Assembly: GCA_005881575.1 (NCBI GenBank)
Contig: VBCA01000007.1
Location: forward strand, 21,104-85,103
Direction: 5' to 3'
DNA: 64,000 nt
Source of the DNA: Betaproteobacteria bacterium
GTDB taxonomy: Bacteria > Pseudomonadota > Gammaproteobacteria > Burkholderiales > SG8-39
In this document: piece by piece, positions 42,100 through 50,918 of the stretch
Layout: each line of letters starts with the position of its first letter
Numbering within the stretch: position 1 is the first letter of the stretch
Program-made: the position numbers and the translations under genes
Notes under the pieces: generated by a model
What the model was told of the DNA's origin: nothing
The model's database searches: none
What the model saw: only the letters and a program-made list of their open reading frames with translations

Positions 42100-43437
42100 T
42101 CAGAAGCGGGCGTTGGCCCAATCCCGGACATAATTAAAGAGATTCGTGCGCGCATTGCTGTAGTCGGCTCCCCCATGAAGCGCGGAGCACGCCGTGCATG
42201 GCGCCAAACCGTGGGTGGCGCCCTCGATCACCACATAATCCTTATCGCTGCTTGTCGACATTTCGAAGATTTGTTCTCCGTCGCGAATGAAGTAATGACC
42301 CTGCATCGATAGCACCAATACAGGCAACGAGGGCGATAAGTGCGATACGGCGCACGGAGTCGAGTTGTTACTCGAACACCAGTCGATACCAGTCAAGGAA
42401 TTCGTGGAACGAATCGCGTTGGCACTTAAAAACGACGTTAGATTCAAGAACAGACCTCCGCTCAGTTGCGAGTCGGTGTCTCGATTACCGGGACCGTCCG
42501 GAACCCTAACCGTATTGACAACCTTCGTCGCATCGATGGTCCCATTATTCTTAAGCAATTTCGCCGGGTGTAGCGTGCCTCTCCAGACGCCCGTGCTGAA
42601 GTCGGAAAGTCTTGCGCTATCGTGGTACACGATAAATGCATCGTTATCCGTCGGCAGACTCTTGCCGCTTGCGATGTCTTCTTGCATTTGCTGGGCGGCG
42701 GCGATGAGATCATTCATTCGCTGCGATTGGGTATCGGTGTAGCGTTGCACGAACGCTGACGAGTAAACTGAATCGCCCTGTGGGTTAGGATGGAAACCAT
42801 TTTTTTCATCGAACGGATTGAGTGCGGTGTTTAGCTGCTTGGGATTATTTTCGCTCGAAACCGCGGCATTGAGGCTACGCAACCCGTTCACTGTGTTGCC
42901 TGGATGCGCGTCCATGAACACGATCGCATCGGCCCTGTCCGTCGGTAAAAAGCCCGATAACTGGCTGCTCGAACACTGGCTGAGCTTGTTCGCCCCTTGA
43001 CAGTAACTCGGGCCGTTTTCAGCCACCGCCTGATAATACGAAGTGGTGGGACCGCCGCCGCTGTGACCGATCAGTATGACTTTGGTGATGCCCGGCTGGC
43101 TGCGCAGAAACCTCACTCCGGCACGCACGTCGAGTGCAATGAGTTCCCAGTTGACCGAAGCCTCGTTATTCTTGAACCGGGAATTCATTCCAAGAACGCT
43201 GAATCCACGCCTTGGCAATTCCTGGGTCGACACATGGCTTAAAAAGTCGCCCGTACGATGAATCACCAAGAAAGCGGTGTGCGAGACCGGTCCGCTGCTC
43301 GGAACCCAATACAAACCCTGTCCCCCACCGGAAAATTGGGAAAACTGTTTCATGACCGCTGTTTGAGCGAAAACTTGAGAGATGAATAGGACCGATATCA
43401 AAGTGACACGAACTGAAAAAAATCCAAACCTAGACAT
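42100..43437 (-). CDS. Secreted alpha/beta hydrolase, paralogue 2 of 3
   Basis: From the ATG at 43437 the product is 445 residues with a signal peptide (LISVLFISQVFAQ). The core shares many segments with paralogue 3: MNSRFKNNEASVNWELIALD, IGHSGGGPTTSYYQAVAENG, CQGANKLSQC, FMDAHPGNTVNGLRSLNAAV and EGATHGLAPCTACSA. The last holds the likely catalytic histidine and a CxxC. The DNA seems AT-richer than the window average. An upstream ATG at 43491 would place a poor signal before the hydrophobic stretch. Confidence 0.75.
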   Translation of the reverse strand: MSRFGFFSVRVTLISVLFISQVFAQTAVMKQFSQFSGGGQGLYWVPSSGPVSHTAFLVIHRTGDFLSHVSTQELPRRGFSVLGMNSRFKNNEASVNWELIALDVRAGVRFLRSQPGITKVILIGHSGGGPTTSYYQAVAENGPSYCQGANKLSQCSSSQLSGFLPTDRADAIVFMDAHPGNTVNGLRSLNAAVSSENNPKQLNTALNPFDEKNGFHPNPQGDSVYSSAFVQRYTDTQSQRMNDLIAAAQQMQEDIASGKSLPTDNDAFIVYHDSARLSDFSTGVWRGTLHPAKLLKNNGTIDATKVVNTVRVPDGPGNRDTDSQLSGGLFLNLTSFLSANAIRSTNSLTGIDWCSSNNSTPCAVSHLSPSLPVLVLSMQGHYFIRDGEQIFEMSTSSDKDYVVIEGATHGLAPCTACSALHGGADYSNARTNLFNYVRDWANARF

Positions 43438-43474
43438 ATGTAACGCCCCCATTAACGATAGAACGATAGGAAAT

Positions 43475-43570
43475 TCAATTCGCGACTTCAAGCCTGGTGA
43501 TATGGACCTCGGCCGAAATGCATAGCGCGCACAGCGCGGCTGCGAAAGCTCGACCGATTCTGGTTCTCAT
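43475..43570 (-). CDS. Possible 31-residue leader peptide between hydrolase genes
   Basis: A 32-codon frame starts with ATG at 43570, preceded by AGGGAGG at good spacing, and encodes a basic N-terminus, a hydrophobic alanine-rich core (RAFAAALCALC) and a polar tail ending EVHITRLEVAN. It lies in the 224-base gap between hydrolase paralogues 3 and 2, on their strand. It may be a small secreted peptide, a regulatory leader, or the leftover signal sequence of a lost gene. Only the ribosome site and hydrophobic core support it. Confidence 0.35.
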   Translation of the reverse strand: MRTRIGRAFAAALCALCISAEVHITRLEVAN

Positions 43571-43661
43571 GCGAGATACCTCCCTATTGAACATGGTTTT
43601 GAAGCCATCGCTGGCGCTCATCGCGCTGTCCGCGTCGCCGGACGTGGCCGTGCCGACATCT

Positions 43662-45011
43662 CTATGTTCCGAATCTGGTCTTGATCCAATCCGCCACGTA
43701 ATTATAGAAATTCTTCACGACGTTCGGATAAGGTCCGCCGGTGCAAGCGGTGCACGGGCCGATGCCATGAGTCGCTCCTTCGATCGTGATGAAATCCTTG
43801 TCGACGCTCTTCGCCTGGCTCAAGAAGTACTCGCCGTCGCTGATGAAGTAGTGCGCGCCCATGTTGGTTATCAGCAGCGGCTTGGTGATCACTCTGAGCG
43901 CGCATGGCGTGGAGTTATTGCTGGAGCACCAATCAATTTGGTCGTTGTCCAATGAATCCGTCGCGCGGATCGCGTTCGCGCTCAGAAATGACGTCACCGT
44001 GAGGTCCTTGGCGCCATCGTCGAAGGTTGCGTTACCGACCGCCCGAGTCGGGTCGCCTATCCGCACGCTCTTGATGATCTGTGTAACGATCGTGCCGTTG
44101 TCTTTGAGAAGTTTTGCCGGCTGATTGGTGCAGCATGAAATCGTAGGGTCCATTACGAACAGATTCGCTCCCGACCCTCCGCCGGCCTGCGAGCCACCGC
44201 CGCGCCCAATAGTAATGTCATCATTGTCTGGATAGATCCATTTGCCCTGTTTAATTTGCTCGCGGATATAGAGAGCGCGATCAATCCAGTCATTGTGTCG
44301 CTGGGCTTGCGCCGCGGTGTAGGCCTTTTGAAAGTCCGGCGGATAGTGCGAGTCACCGTTGGGGTTATAACCGTTCTTGGGATTGAACGGGTCGAGCTTA
44401 CTCTGAAGTAGATCCGGCCGATTTTCGTTGTTAACGGCGGGATTGATGGCTCGCAGCGCGTTGACCGTGTTTCCCGGGTGCGCGTCGACGAGCACCAGAC
44501 CATCCGCGGGCGTCAACCCACTATAAGCATTGTTGCTGTTGTCGCACTCGGTGAGCTTGTTCGCTCCCTGGCAATAGGATGGCCCCGCCTCGGCGACGGC
44601 TTGATAGAACGTCGTCGTCGGCCCGCCGCCGCTATGACCGAAGAAAATAAGCTTGTTCATGTGCTGAGTGTTTCGTAAGTAGTCCACACCGCGCTTCACA
44701 TCGAGTGCGATCAATTCCCAATCAACGAGCGCCTCGTTGTTGTCGAAACGAGAATTCATGCACAAGACCATGAAACCGCGCTGCGATAGCTGGGTACAGC
44801 CTTGATGCTGTAAATAATTGGCAGTGCGATGAATGATAATGACGCCAACATGGGGCGACGGGTTGGAATCGGGCCGGTAAAGGACGGCCTTCACTCCGCC
44901 GCCCAGAGGAATATATTCAGGATGGCTCTGTGCAGATGCCGGCGCTGCAGCGATGGCGAAAAGCAGCGCAACGAGCAGATGGGTTGCCGAAAATCTTGCG
45001 GTTTTTTGCAT
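43662..45011 (-). CDS. Secreted alpha/beta hydrolase, paralogue 3 of 3
   Basis: A 449-residue exported protein whose ATG at 45011 follows GAGGAGG. Signal peptide ends near APASAQ. The nucleophile elbow is GHSGGGPTT (residues 125-133, serine 127), with VLVDAHPGNTVNALR after it and EGATHGIGPCTACTGG near the C-terminus giving the presumed catalytic histidine and a CxxC. NNEALVDWELIALDVKRG is shared almost unchanged with paralogue 2. It is the first of the three in transcription order. Substrate unknown; cutinase- or polyester-hydrolase-like roles are conceivable. Confidence 0.77.
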   Translation of the reverse strand: MQKTARFSATHLLVALLFAIAAAPASAQSHPEYIPLGGGVKAVLYRPDSNPSPHVGVIIIHRTANYLQHQGCTQLSQRGFMVLCMNSRFDNNEALVDWELIALDVKRGVDYLRNTQHMNKLIFFGHSGGGPTTTFYQAVAEAGPSYCQGANKLTECDNSNNAYSGLTPADGLVLVDAHPGNTVNALRAINPAVNNENRPDLLQSKLDPFNPKNGYNPNGDSHYPPDFQKAYTAAQAQRHNDWIDRALYIREQIKQGKWIYPDNDDITIGRGGGSQAGGGSGANLFVMDPTISCCTNQPAKLLKDNGTIVTQIIKSVRIGDPTRAVGNATFDDGAKDLTVTSFLSANAIRATDSLDNDQIDWCSSNNSTPCALRVITKPLLITNMGAHYFISDGEYFLSQAKSVDKDFITIEGATHGIGPCTACTGGPYPNVVKNFYNYVADWIKTRFGT

Positions 45012-45081
45012 AATCCGTTCCTCCTCTAGTTTTACCACTAAGCCGCTCATCAGGCGGCGGTTGGCAATCGGCGATTAGCAC

Positions 45082-46026
45082 TTAAGGAAGGCGGTAGAGC
45101 AGCAGGCGATAGGCCTTGTAGCGCTCGAACACTTCCCTGCTGCGGTGGCCGGAGAAATACTTGTAGTTGAGCTTGTCGAGCTTCCTGCGCAGCAGTCCGA
45201 GCGCGAGCCGCGAAAGGAGCGGATAGCGGCCCTCGACGTAGCGCCCGATCGCTAGCGTGGCCGGCTTGATCCTGTTCATCAGCAGGTCGTTCACCAGCTC
45301 CATGTTGGGACTTATGCGCCGCGTGATGTCCTCGTCCTTGATGGGGACGAAGGGCGTTTGCTTCATCGTAGCGTAGAAATCCTTCAAAGGATGGCCGCCG
45401 CCGAAGCCGGGATCGAGGGACTCGCTCTCGGGCGCGTCGCTCTTGAAGAAATCGGATATGAGCAGCAGCGCTCCGGGCTTCAGGATCGCCTGAAGAATCG
45501 GCAGGGAAACCGACGGCGAAATGTACTGGAAGCTTTCGCTGAACAACGCGACATCGTAGTGGCGCCGGCACTGCTCGACCGGAAAATCCTCGAATGCGCA
45601 CTCGAAAATCCGGGATCGATGGCCGGAGCGATCCGCCAGTTTCCGGCGCACCGCGTCGCCGAGGTCCTTGAGCGGGATGACGCCGTCCGCGCTGTAGCCG
45701 CGGTCGAGCAGCTGGCGCAGCAGCTGTCCCGTTCCGCAACCGATGTCGAGCACGCGGACCTCGGGCCCGGGCCGCGGCAGCTGCGCAATCAGCATGTCGT
45801 TGTAGCGCTGCTGGGCGGCGGCGAGGTTGCCGAGCTTGAGCTCGAGGTCCGGGTCCCAGAGCCCGTAGTGCAGGTCTTCCACCCCGAGGAGCTGCTTCGC
45901 CAGTATCAGGCCCAGCTCCCGGCTGTGCATTTTTTTCACGTGAACCTGCCTGATTTCGTTCCGCATCGATTCGAGCTTCGCCGAGTCCCGCGCGGTTTCT
46001 GTCTTGGGGGTCACCGAGGACTTCAT
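45082..46026 (-). CDS. SAM-dependent class I methyltransferase
   Basis: A 314-residue soluble protein with the SAM loop VLDIGCGTGQLLRQLL, then ADGVIPL, DVALFSESFQYI and LKPGALLLISDFF, the standard order of motifs I-IV. The N-terminal region holds LHYGLWDPDLELKL. The substrate (small molecule or polyketide-like acid) cannot be read. Its ATG overlaps the stop of the Bug-family gene upstream by four bases, an unusual pairing that implies one transcript. Confidence 0.85.
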   Translation of the reverse strand: MKSSVTPKTETARDSAKLESMRNEIRQVHVKKMHSRELGLILAKQLLGVEDLHYGLWDPDLELKLGNLAAAQQRYNDMLIAQLPRPGPEVRVLDIGCGTGQLLRQLLDRGYSADGVIPLKDLGDAVRRKLADRSGHRSRIFECAFEDFPVEQCRRHYDVALFSESFQYISPSVSLPILQAILKPGALLLISDFFKSDAPESESLDPGFGGGHPLKDFYATMKQTPFVPIKDEDITRRISPNMELVNDLLMNRIKPATLAIGRYVEGRYPLLSRLALGLLRRKLDKLNYKYFSGHRSREVFERYKAYRLLLYRLP

Positions 46027-46997
46027 TCCGCCTTGATGCCCGCAGCTTTCACCATCGGCCACCACTTCTCGATCTCGGCCTTGTGAAACGCGGCCAGCGC
46101 CTCCGGGGTCTGCTGCTCGCGAGGCGGGATCTCCTGGCCCAGATCGGCGAGGCGCGTTCGCACCGTCGCATCGGCGAGCGCGGCGACGATGGCTGCGTTC
46201 AGCTTGGCCACGATGTCGCGGGGCGTGCCGCGCGGCGCCCAGATTCCGTACCACACCGAGACGTGCAGCCCCGGCAGGCCCGCTTCGTCCACGGTAGGTA
46301 TTTCAGGCGCCGCTGCCAGGCGTGTTTTCGCGGTGATCGCGTACGCCCTGATCTTGCCGCCGCGCAGCTGCGGAATGGAATTCGAAGCCTGGTCGATCAT
46401 CAGTTCGATGCGGCCGCCGACCAGATCCAACATCGCCGGCCCCGAGCCCTTGTAGGGCACGAGCTCGAACCGGGTGCCGGTCGCGTTCTGGAAGTAGATT
46501 CCGCCGATGTGCGTCGCCGACCCCGACCCGGCGGTTCCCGCCGAGGCCTTGCCCGGATTGGCCTTCAGCCACCCGATCAATTCCTTCAAGTCCCTTGCCG
46601 GGAACGAAGCGTTCGCGACGATCATCAGCGGATTGCTCGCGATCATCGCCAGCGGTTGCAGGTCGCGGAGCAGGTCGTACTGCAGCGGATAGACCGCGCC
46701 GTTGATGACGTGCGTGCCCCAGTGGCCGATGCTGAGCGTATAGCCGTCGGGAGCGGCACGCGCGACCCTGCCCACGCCGAGGGTGCCCGAGGCACCGACG
46801 ACGTTTTCAACGACGATGGTCTGGCCGAGCGTCTTCGCCATCGGGGTGCCGACGATGCGGGCGATCGTGTCCACCGGCCCGCCCGCGGCAAACGGCACCA
46901 CCATCGTGACCGGCCGTGACGGGTAGCCCTGGGCTGCGGCCGCCGAGATGCCCGCGAGAACCGCGGCGAGGGCGAAGGCCATCGATCGAACTTTCAT
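46023..46997 (-). CDS. Bug/TctC-family periplasmic solute-binding protein
   Basis: A 324-residue exported binding protein. GGGGAGGAAA sits before the ATG at 46997. Core motifs are YPSRPVTMVVPFAAGGPVDTIARI, VVENVVGASGTLGVGRVA, APDGYTLSIGHWG and YGIWAPRGTPRDIVAKL. It has no adjacent TctAB permease. The downstream methyltransferase gene overlaps it by four bases, so its ligand may be related to that enzyme's substrate; this is inference. Confidence 0.9.
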   Translation of the reverse strand: MKVRSMAFALAAVLAGISAAAAQGYPSRPVTMVVPFAAGGPVDTIARIVGTPMAKTLGQTIVVENVVGASGTLGVGRVARAAPDGYTLSIGHWGTHVINGAVYPLQYDLLRDLQPLAMIASNPLMIVANASFPARDLKELIGWLKANPGKASAGTAGSGSATHIGGIYFQNATGTRFELVPYKGSGPAMLDLVGGRIELMIDQASNSIPQLRGGKIRAYAITAKTRLAAAPEIPTVDEAGLPGLHVSVWYGIWAPRGTPRDIVAKLNAAIVAALADATVRTRLADLGQEIPPREQQTPEALAAFHKAEIEKWWPMVKAAGIKAE

Positions 46998-47078
46998 TTT
47001 CCTCCCCTGCGGGGAACGCCGAGCGCCGAGTTTAAGTCTATTATGAATACCGACAAACCAGACAGTTGAGGAGACCCC

Positions 47079-47303
47079 ATGGCACGAATCGTAAAGCGCA
47101 ACCGCGACCATCCCTATGAAGTCAAGATCGGCGGCGAGGCCCAATACATCTGCGCCTGCGGGCTCTCGGGCAACCTACCCTTCTGCGACAGTTCGCACAA
47201 GCTCACCAAGGGCGAGACTCCGGGGAAGCTCCACTGGTACGACGAAGGCGGGAAGCGTCACGACGCGAAGGACGTCTATCCCGAGATCCGCAGCGACGAG
47301 TAG
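47079..47303 (+). CDS. CDGSH-type iron-sulfur protein
   Basis: A 74-residue protein with CACGLSGNLPFCDSSH, the C-x-C-(x8)-C-D-x-x-H pattern that binds a 2Fe-2S cluster with three cysteines and one histidine. Such small proteins carry electrons or clusters. The ATG at 47079 is divergent from the Bug gene. No operon partner is evident. Confidence 0.87.
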   Translation: MARIVKRNRDHPYEVKIGGEAQYICACGLSGNLPFCDSSHKLTKGETPGKLHWYDEGGKRHDAKDVYPEIRSDE

Positions 47304-47340
47304 GTCAGCGCAGAGCAGCGCAAGAGACGCGTGCGCCTTC

Positions 47341-47580
47341 CTAGTACCGCTTTCCTGCGCTGAACTCCACCTTGAGGCGCGCCACCTGCTTTCGCACGGC
47401 CTCGAGCTCCGCCCGGGCCGCCTTGGCCTTCAGCACCTTTTCTTCGTGCGGCGCGGCGTCGCCGTTCTCCGAAGACGGGGACGACAAGGCTGCCTGAGCG
47501 TCGCGCAACCGGCTCGCCGCCGCGTTCCAACGCTCGACCAGTTGCTGCTCCTGTTCCCGCCACGCTTTTCGCTTGTCCAT
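47341..47580 (-). CDS. Small coiled-coil protein of unknown function
   Basis: A 79-residue charged protein from MDKRKAWREQEQQLVERWNA to KVEFSAGKRY with two helical, heptad-like stretches and no membrane segment or motif. I do not recognise it. It lies between the CDGSH gene (convergent) and the cold-shock gene on the same strand. Composition is that of a real small protein; confidence is moderate. Confidence 0.45.
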   Translation of the reverse strand: MDKRKAWREQEQQLVERWNAAASRLRDAQAALSSPSSENGDAAPHEEKVLKAKAARAELEAVRKQVARLKVEFSAGKRY

Positions 47581-47673
47581 GGAGCGGCAGGATAATGGAA
47601 CCGCCCCCGTTCTGTCGAGGAATGGGTGTTCGCGGCGAGCAAGCTCAAACCGTGTCCTTTTCGAAGCCCCATG

Positions 47674-47702
47674 AAAAAAGCCCGGCTGCCCGGGCTTTTT
47701 TT
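47674..47702. terminator. Bidirectional rho-independent terminator after the cold-shock gene
   Basis: The stem AGCCCGG/CCGGGCT with a CTGC loop is flanked by A6 on the left and T7 on the right. On the minus strand it follows the cold-shock stop codon by about 16 bases, so it should end that transcript; the A/T flanks would let it work on either strand. Confidence 0.85.
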
Positions 47703-47717
47703 CGGCCTTCGCCCTTG

Positions 47718-47924
47718 TCAGGCGAGGGGCTTGATGTTGACGGCCTGGTCGCCTTTCGGGCCGGCGGTCACATCGAAGGACACCTTCTGGTTTTCCTTCA
47801 GGGACTTGAAGCCGCTGCCCTGGATCGCCGAGAAGTGGGCGAACAGATCCTTGCCGCCGCCGTCCGGGGTGATGAACCCGAAACCCTTGGAATCGTTGAA
47901 CCACTTGACCGTACCTGTACTCAT
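47718..47924 (-). CDS. Cold-shock protein of the CspA family
   Basis: A 68-residue single cold-shock domain: [20 protein letters not shown] holds RNP1 and DLFAHFSAI holds RNP2. It binds single-stranded RNA and DNA and relieves mRNA structure. AGGAAA precedes the ATG. The 182-base space upstream to the GGDEF gene leaves room for the long untranslated leader typical of csp mRNAs. It is followed by a strong terminator. Confidence 0.95.
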   Translation of the reverse strand: MSTGTVKWFNDSKGFGFITPDGGGKDLFAHFSAIQGSGFKSLKENQKVSFDVTAGPKGDQAVNIKPLA

Positions 47925-48106
47925 TTGCACATTTCCTAAAAAATTGTAAGAGGGCCTTCGCCCGGAACGCGGGAACTTCAAGGGGAGAGAAAAACGACGA
48001 CCTGATGAGGTGAGCGTGCTAAGCGGCTGCAGCTGGACCAGACGATCTCGACTTGGAGAATCCTGCGCGCTCCTTATACACGCGCGCTTCAGCCGCGTCA
48101 AGCGCG

Positions 48107-49058
48107 CTACGTCCAGGGCGGAGCGCGGGTCGAGCCGATCGGACCGGCCCAGGTTTCTCGTTCCGCGTCGCTGAGCACCGGGTCCGATTGGGGCACGGAC
48201 TGCCCGGCGCAAACCACTCGATTGCGGCCCGCCTTCTTGGCCGCATACAGGGCGTCATCGGCGTGCTTCATCCAGGAGTCCGGTGATTCGCCGGGGCGAA
48301 GCTCGGCGACTCCTGTGCTCAGCGTCACCTGCCAGCCTTCGAGCAAAAGCGATTCCGCGGTCGAGGCGCGAAGGTCCTCGGCGACGAGGGCGGCCGCAGG
48401 TTCCTGCGTGTCGGGCAGCAACAGCATGAACTCCTCGCCGCCGATGCGAAAGAGCAGGTCGAGCTTGCGCGAGCGCTTTTCGATCAGCGAGACGATGCCC
48501 TTCAGCACGCTGTCGCCCTTCGCGTGGCCGAACTGGTCGTTGATGCTCTTGAAGCGATCGACGTCGATCAGCAGGAGCGAAGTCGGGGCCGAGTTGCGCC
48601 GCAGCCGCTCGATGGCATCGCTCAGGCAGCGCTCCATGTAGCGGCGATTGAACACGCCGGTCAGCGGGTCCACGAGCGCCTGGTCGAGGAGCCGTCGGTG
48701 CAGGTCGACGATGATGCTGAGGACGATGTTGGCGAGAATGATGGTGAGCGTCAACGTGACGAAGAATCGGACGGTGTAGGCAACGCCGATGTAGTGATAC
48801 ACCAGGGCGCTGATGATCAGAAGCAGCAAAATGTTGCCCGCGTTGGCCATGCGCCGCGACAGGGAGAAAGTGAAGAGCAGCACCGTGGGATAGGCCCACA
48901 GCGCGCCGAAAAAGCCCTGGACCTTGAGGGAAACCGCCGTGCCCACGGCGATGGGGACGAGCAGCAGTATCAGCGGAATGGGCGGGGCCGTACAGGATCC
49001 GCCCGCGGTAGGGGGCGAGGGGATCCTCTCCGGTTTCGGCTGGCCTTGGCCCTTCCAT
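48107..49058 (-). CDS. Membrane-associated GGDEF diguanylate cyclase, frameshifted near the N-terminus
   Basis: The catalytic part (48107-48946) has two to three hydrophobic segments, [27 protein letters not shown] and GGEEF preceded by the I-site RKLD. The first ATG of that frame cuts a helix ([16 protein letters not shown]). The fitting start is the ATG at 49058, preceded by GGGAGG, which reads [15 protein letters not shown] in another frame. The two frames join if one base is added (or two removed) in the C-rich run at about 48978-48990. The gene is either frameshifted in the organism or miscalled there. Confidence 0.8.
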
Positions 49059-49127
49059 CGCGCCTCCCGAGGATCGCAGGCTGTTACGAGTTTCCCATCC
49101 TATTACAAAAAAAATCGCCTCTGAAAC

Positions 49128-50495
49128 CTATTTTTCCAGGGTAGCTTCGATACCGGCCATCAACTGCTGGCGGCTGTAGTCGTAGGTGTCCAGGTTCGAA
49201 TCGTTCCGATAGTAGCTGTAGTCGATGAACACGCCCCAAGGAGCGGTCAGCCGACGATTCGCGCGCAAGGCGAAGCCGTAACGGCGGTCCTTGCGCGTGA
49301 CCTCGAGGATACCGAGAGGAGGGCCCTCGTCGATGAGATTAGGATCACCGTAGCGGCTGACGCGATATTCGCCGCGTGCGTCGGCCTGCCAGCCGGCGAG
49401 GTTGCGCAGAGCGACGCTCGCGAACAGCGATTGCCGCGTCGGCGAAGCGCTGAAGAATTCGCTCCCCTGCTGGAGATCCCTGCGATGGTTGAGCTCGAGT
49501 TGATAGCCGGCGCGCAGAAAAGCGCTCGCCAGCGTGAACCCCGCGTCCGCCGACAAGCGTTGCTGCCGGCCGTCGAGATACTCGAAGCCGCCGCCGCCGG
49601 CGATACGCCTGAACTCGTAGCGCCCGCGGAACTCGGCGCCGGTATCCAGTCGCGAGCTCGCCTGCGCGTCCACCGACGCGACTTGCTCGAGGCGGTCGCC
49701 GTCGATGTACGCCGTGTCGAAATAAGCTCCGACGCCGGTCTGCACGCGGCCCGAATCGCGCTCGTAGCTCAGGCCGGCGCGCGATCCGGCCACGTCGAAT
49801 TGGTGCAGATCTGCGTATTTCCGCAGGACCAGGCTGCCGTGGGTAACCCAGCCGCGCTCGGTGTTTCCGGCCAGAAGGTGGCTCGCCGCGGTCAGCGCCT
49901 CGACGAATCGGTCGCCCTGGTGGCTGACCGCGACCGTCGACGCGTCCGGTGACAGCGTCACGTTGCTGTCGTAGCCGCCCGCCAAGGAGATCACGGCGCT
50001 CGTCTGCGGCGACGGCGGCGCGCCGCGCAGCCTCTCGAAGGCCGTCGCCGCGAGCGCGCGCAAGTTCGGGTCTGTAGTCGTGCGCGCCTGTTCGAAGTAC
50101 TCCATCGCCTGCTGCGCGCGTCCCGCGCGCTGCGCGGTCAGGCCGAGGTTGTAGCGGGCGACAGCGGCCCACTTGGGATCGGGCACGAGCGCCTGGAATT
50201 CGCGCTCGGCCTCCGGATAGCGTTGCAGCCGGTAATACGTTGCGCCGAGGTTGTAGCGCAGACCCGGAGTGTCCAGGCCCGCCGCGCGCGCATCGAGGAA
50301 CGATTGGAGCGCCGCCGCGTAGTCGCCCGCGCGAAACGCGGCGATGCCGCGCTCGGCGGCCAGCGAGCCGTCCGCGCCTGCGCGGACCGGCTGCCACGGA
50401 ACGATACTCAGGAGTAAAACGACGACGCAGAGGCAAAGCCGAAGGCCGCTTGTTTTTTCCTTTTGCGTCCTTCGACGACGAATAAACGCGCGCAC
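49128..50495 (-). CDS. TPR plus outer-membrane beta-barrel protein (Slam-like)
   Basis: A 455-residue exported protein. Residues of about 45-155 form TPR repeats (RAGDYAAALQSFLDARA, LQRYPEAEREFQAL, RAGRAQQAMEYFEQA). From about 165 to the end alternating aromatic strands (SAVISLAGGYDSNVTL ... FIDYSYYRNDSNLDTYDYSRQQLMAGIEATLEK) fit an outer-membrane barrel. The combination resembles surface lipoprotein assembly modulators. It is the last gene of the sigma/anti-sigma operon. Confidence 0.75.
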   Translation of the reverse strand: MRAFIRRRRTQKEKTSGLRLCLCVVVLLLSIVPWQPVRAGADGSLAAERGIAAFRAGDYAAALQSFLDARAAGLDTPGLRYNLGATYYRLQRYPEAEREFQALVPDPKWAAVARYNLGLTAQRAGRAQQAMEYFEQARTTTDPNLRALAATAFERLRGAPPSPQTSAVISLAGGYDSNVTLSPDASTVAVSHQGDRFVEALTAASHLLAGNTERGWVTHGSLVLRKYADLHQFDVAGSRAGLSYERDSGRVQTGVGAYFDTAYIDGDRLEQVASVDAQASSRLDTGAEFRGRYEFRRIAGGGGFEYLDGRQQRLSADAGFTLASAFLRAGYQLELNHRRDLQQGSEFFSASPTRQSLFASVALRNLAGWQADARGEYRVSRYGDPNLIDEGPPLGILEVTRKDRRYGFALRANRRLTAPWGVFIDYSYYRNDSNLDTYDYSRQQLMAGIEATLEK

Positions 50496-50543
50496 CCGCC
50501 GGAGTGTACTCCGGCAAGGCGCTCATTCACCGGAACGAGTGCG

Positions 50544-50870
50544 CTACGGGCCCTTGCCCTTGCCCGGGGGCGTCGGCTTGACCCGTGTTCGCGCCGCTTC
50601 CGATACGGCTTGTCCGAAGTCGCGGCCGCTGAGGTCTCCCTTGTCGCGAGCCAGGCTCGAGGGCGCCTGGCCAGAGGCCGAGGCGTCCCGCGCCCGGGAC
50701 GAGGCCGTGTCGGGCAGCGCGAAGGGGAGCTTTATCTCGCCGGCTGCGCCGACGGACGCATTGGCAGGCACGACGTCCATCGTCACCTCGAGGTCGCGCT
50801 GCTGCGCCCACGCGCCCGACGTCCCGAGGACGAGAATCGCACCGATCGCATACCGTGTGAATCGCTTCAT
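50544..50870 (-). CDS. Small secreted protein of the ECF sigma operon
   Basis: A 108-residue exported product with signal peptide (LVLGTSGAWAQQ), a short beta-rich part (RDLEVTMDVVPANASVGAAGEIKLPF) and a low-complexity tail ending TPPGKGKGP. I recognise no family. It lies between the anti-sigma gene and the TPR/barrel gene on the same strand with gaps of about 48 bases, so it probably shares their transcript. Confidence 0.6.
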   Translation of the reverse strand: MKRFTRYAIGAILVLGTSGAWAQQRDLEVTMDVVPANASVGAAGEIKLPFALPDTASSRARDASASGQAPSSLARDKGDLSGRDFGQAVSEAARTRVKPTPPGKGKGP

Positions 50871-50918
50871 AATGCTCCCTCCTTACCGGTCAACTCCTTA
50901 TGCCGCGAGCTCGACAGG

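Noticed and set aside
43475..43570. A PqqA-like precursor peptide to serve the PQQ enzymes
   Set aside because: PqqA needs a glutamate and a tyrosine separated by three residues. The peptide has no tyrosine, and no pqqBCDE genes are in the window.
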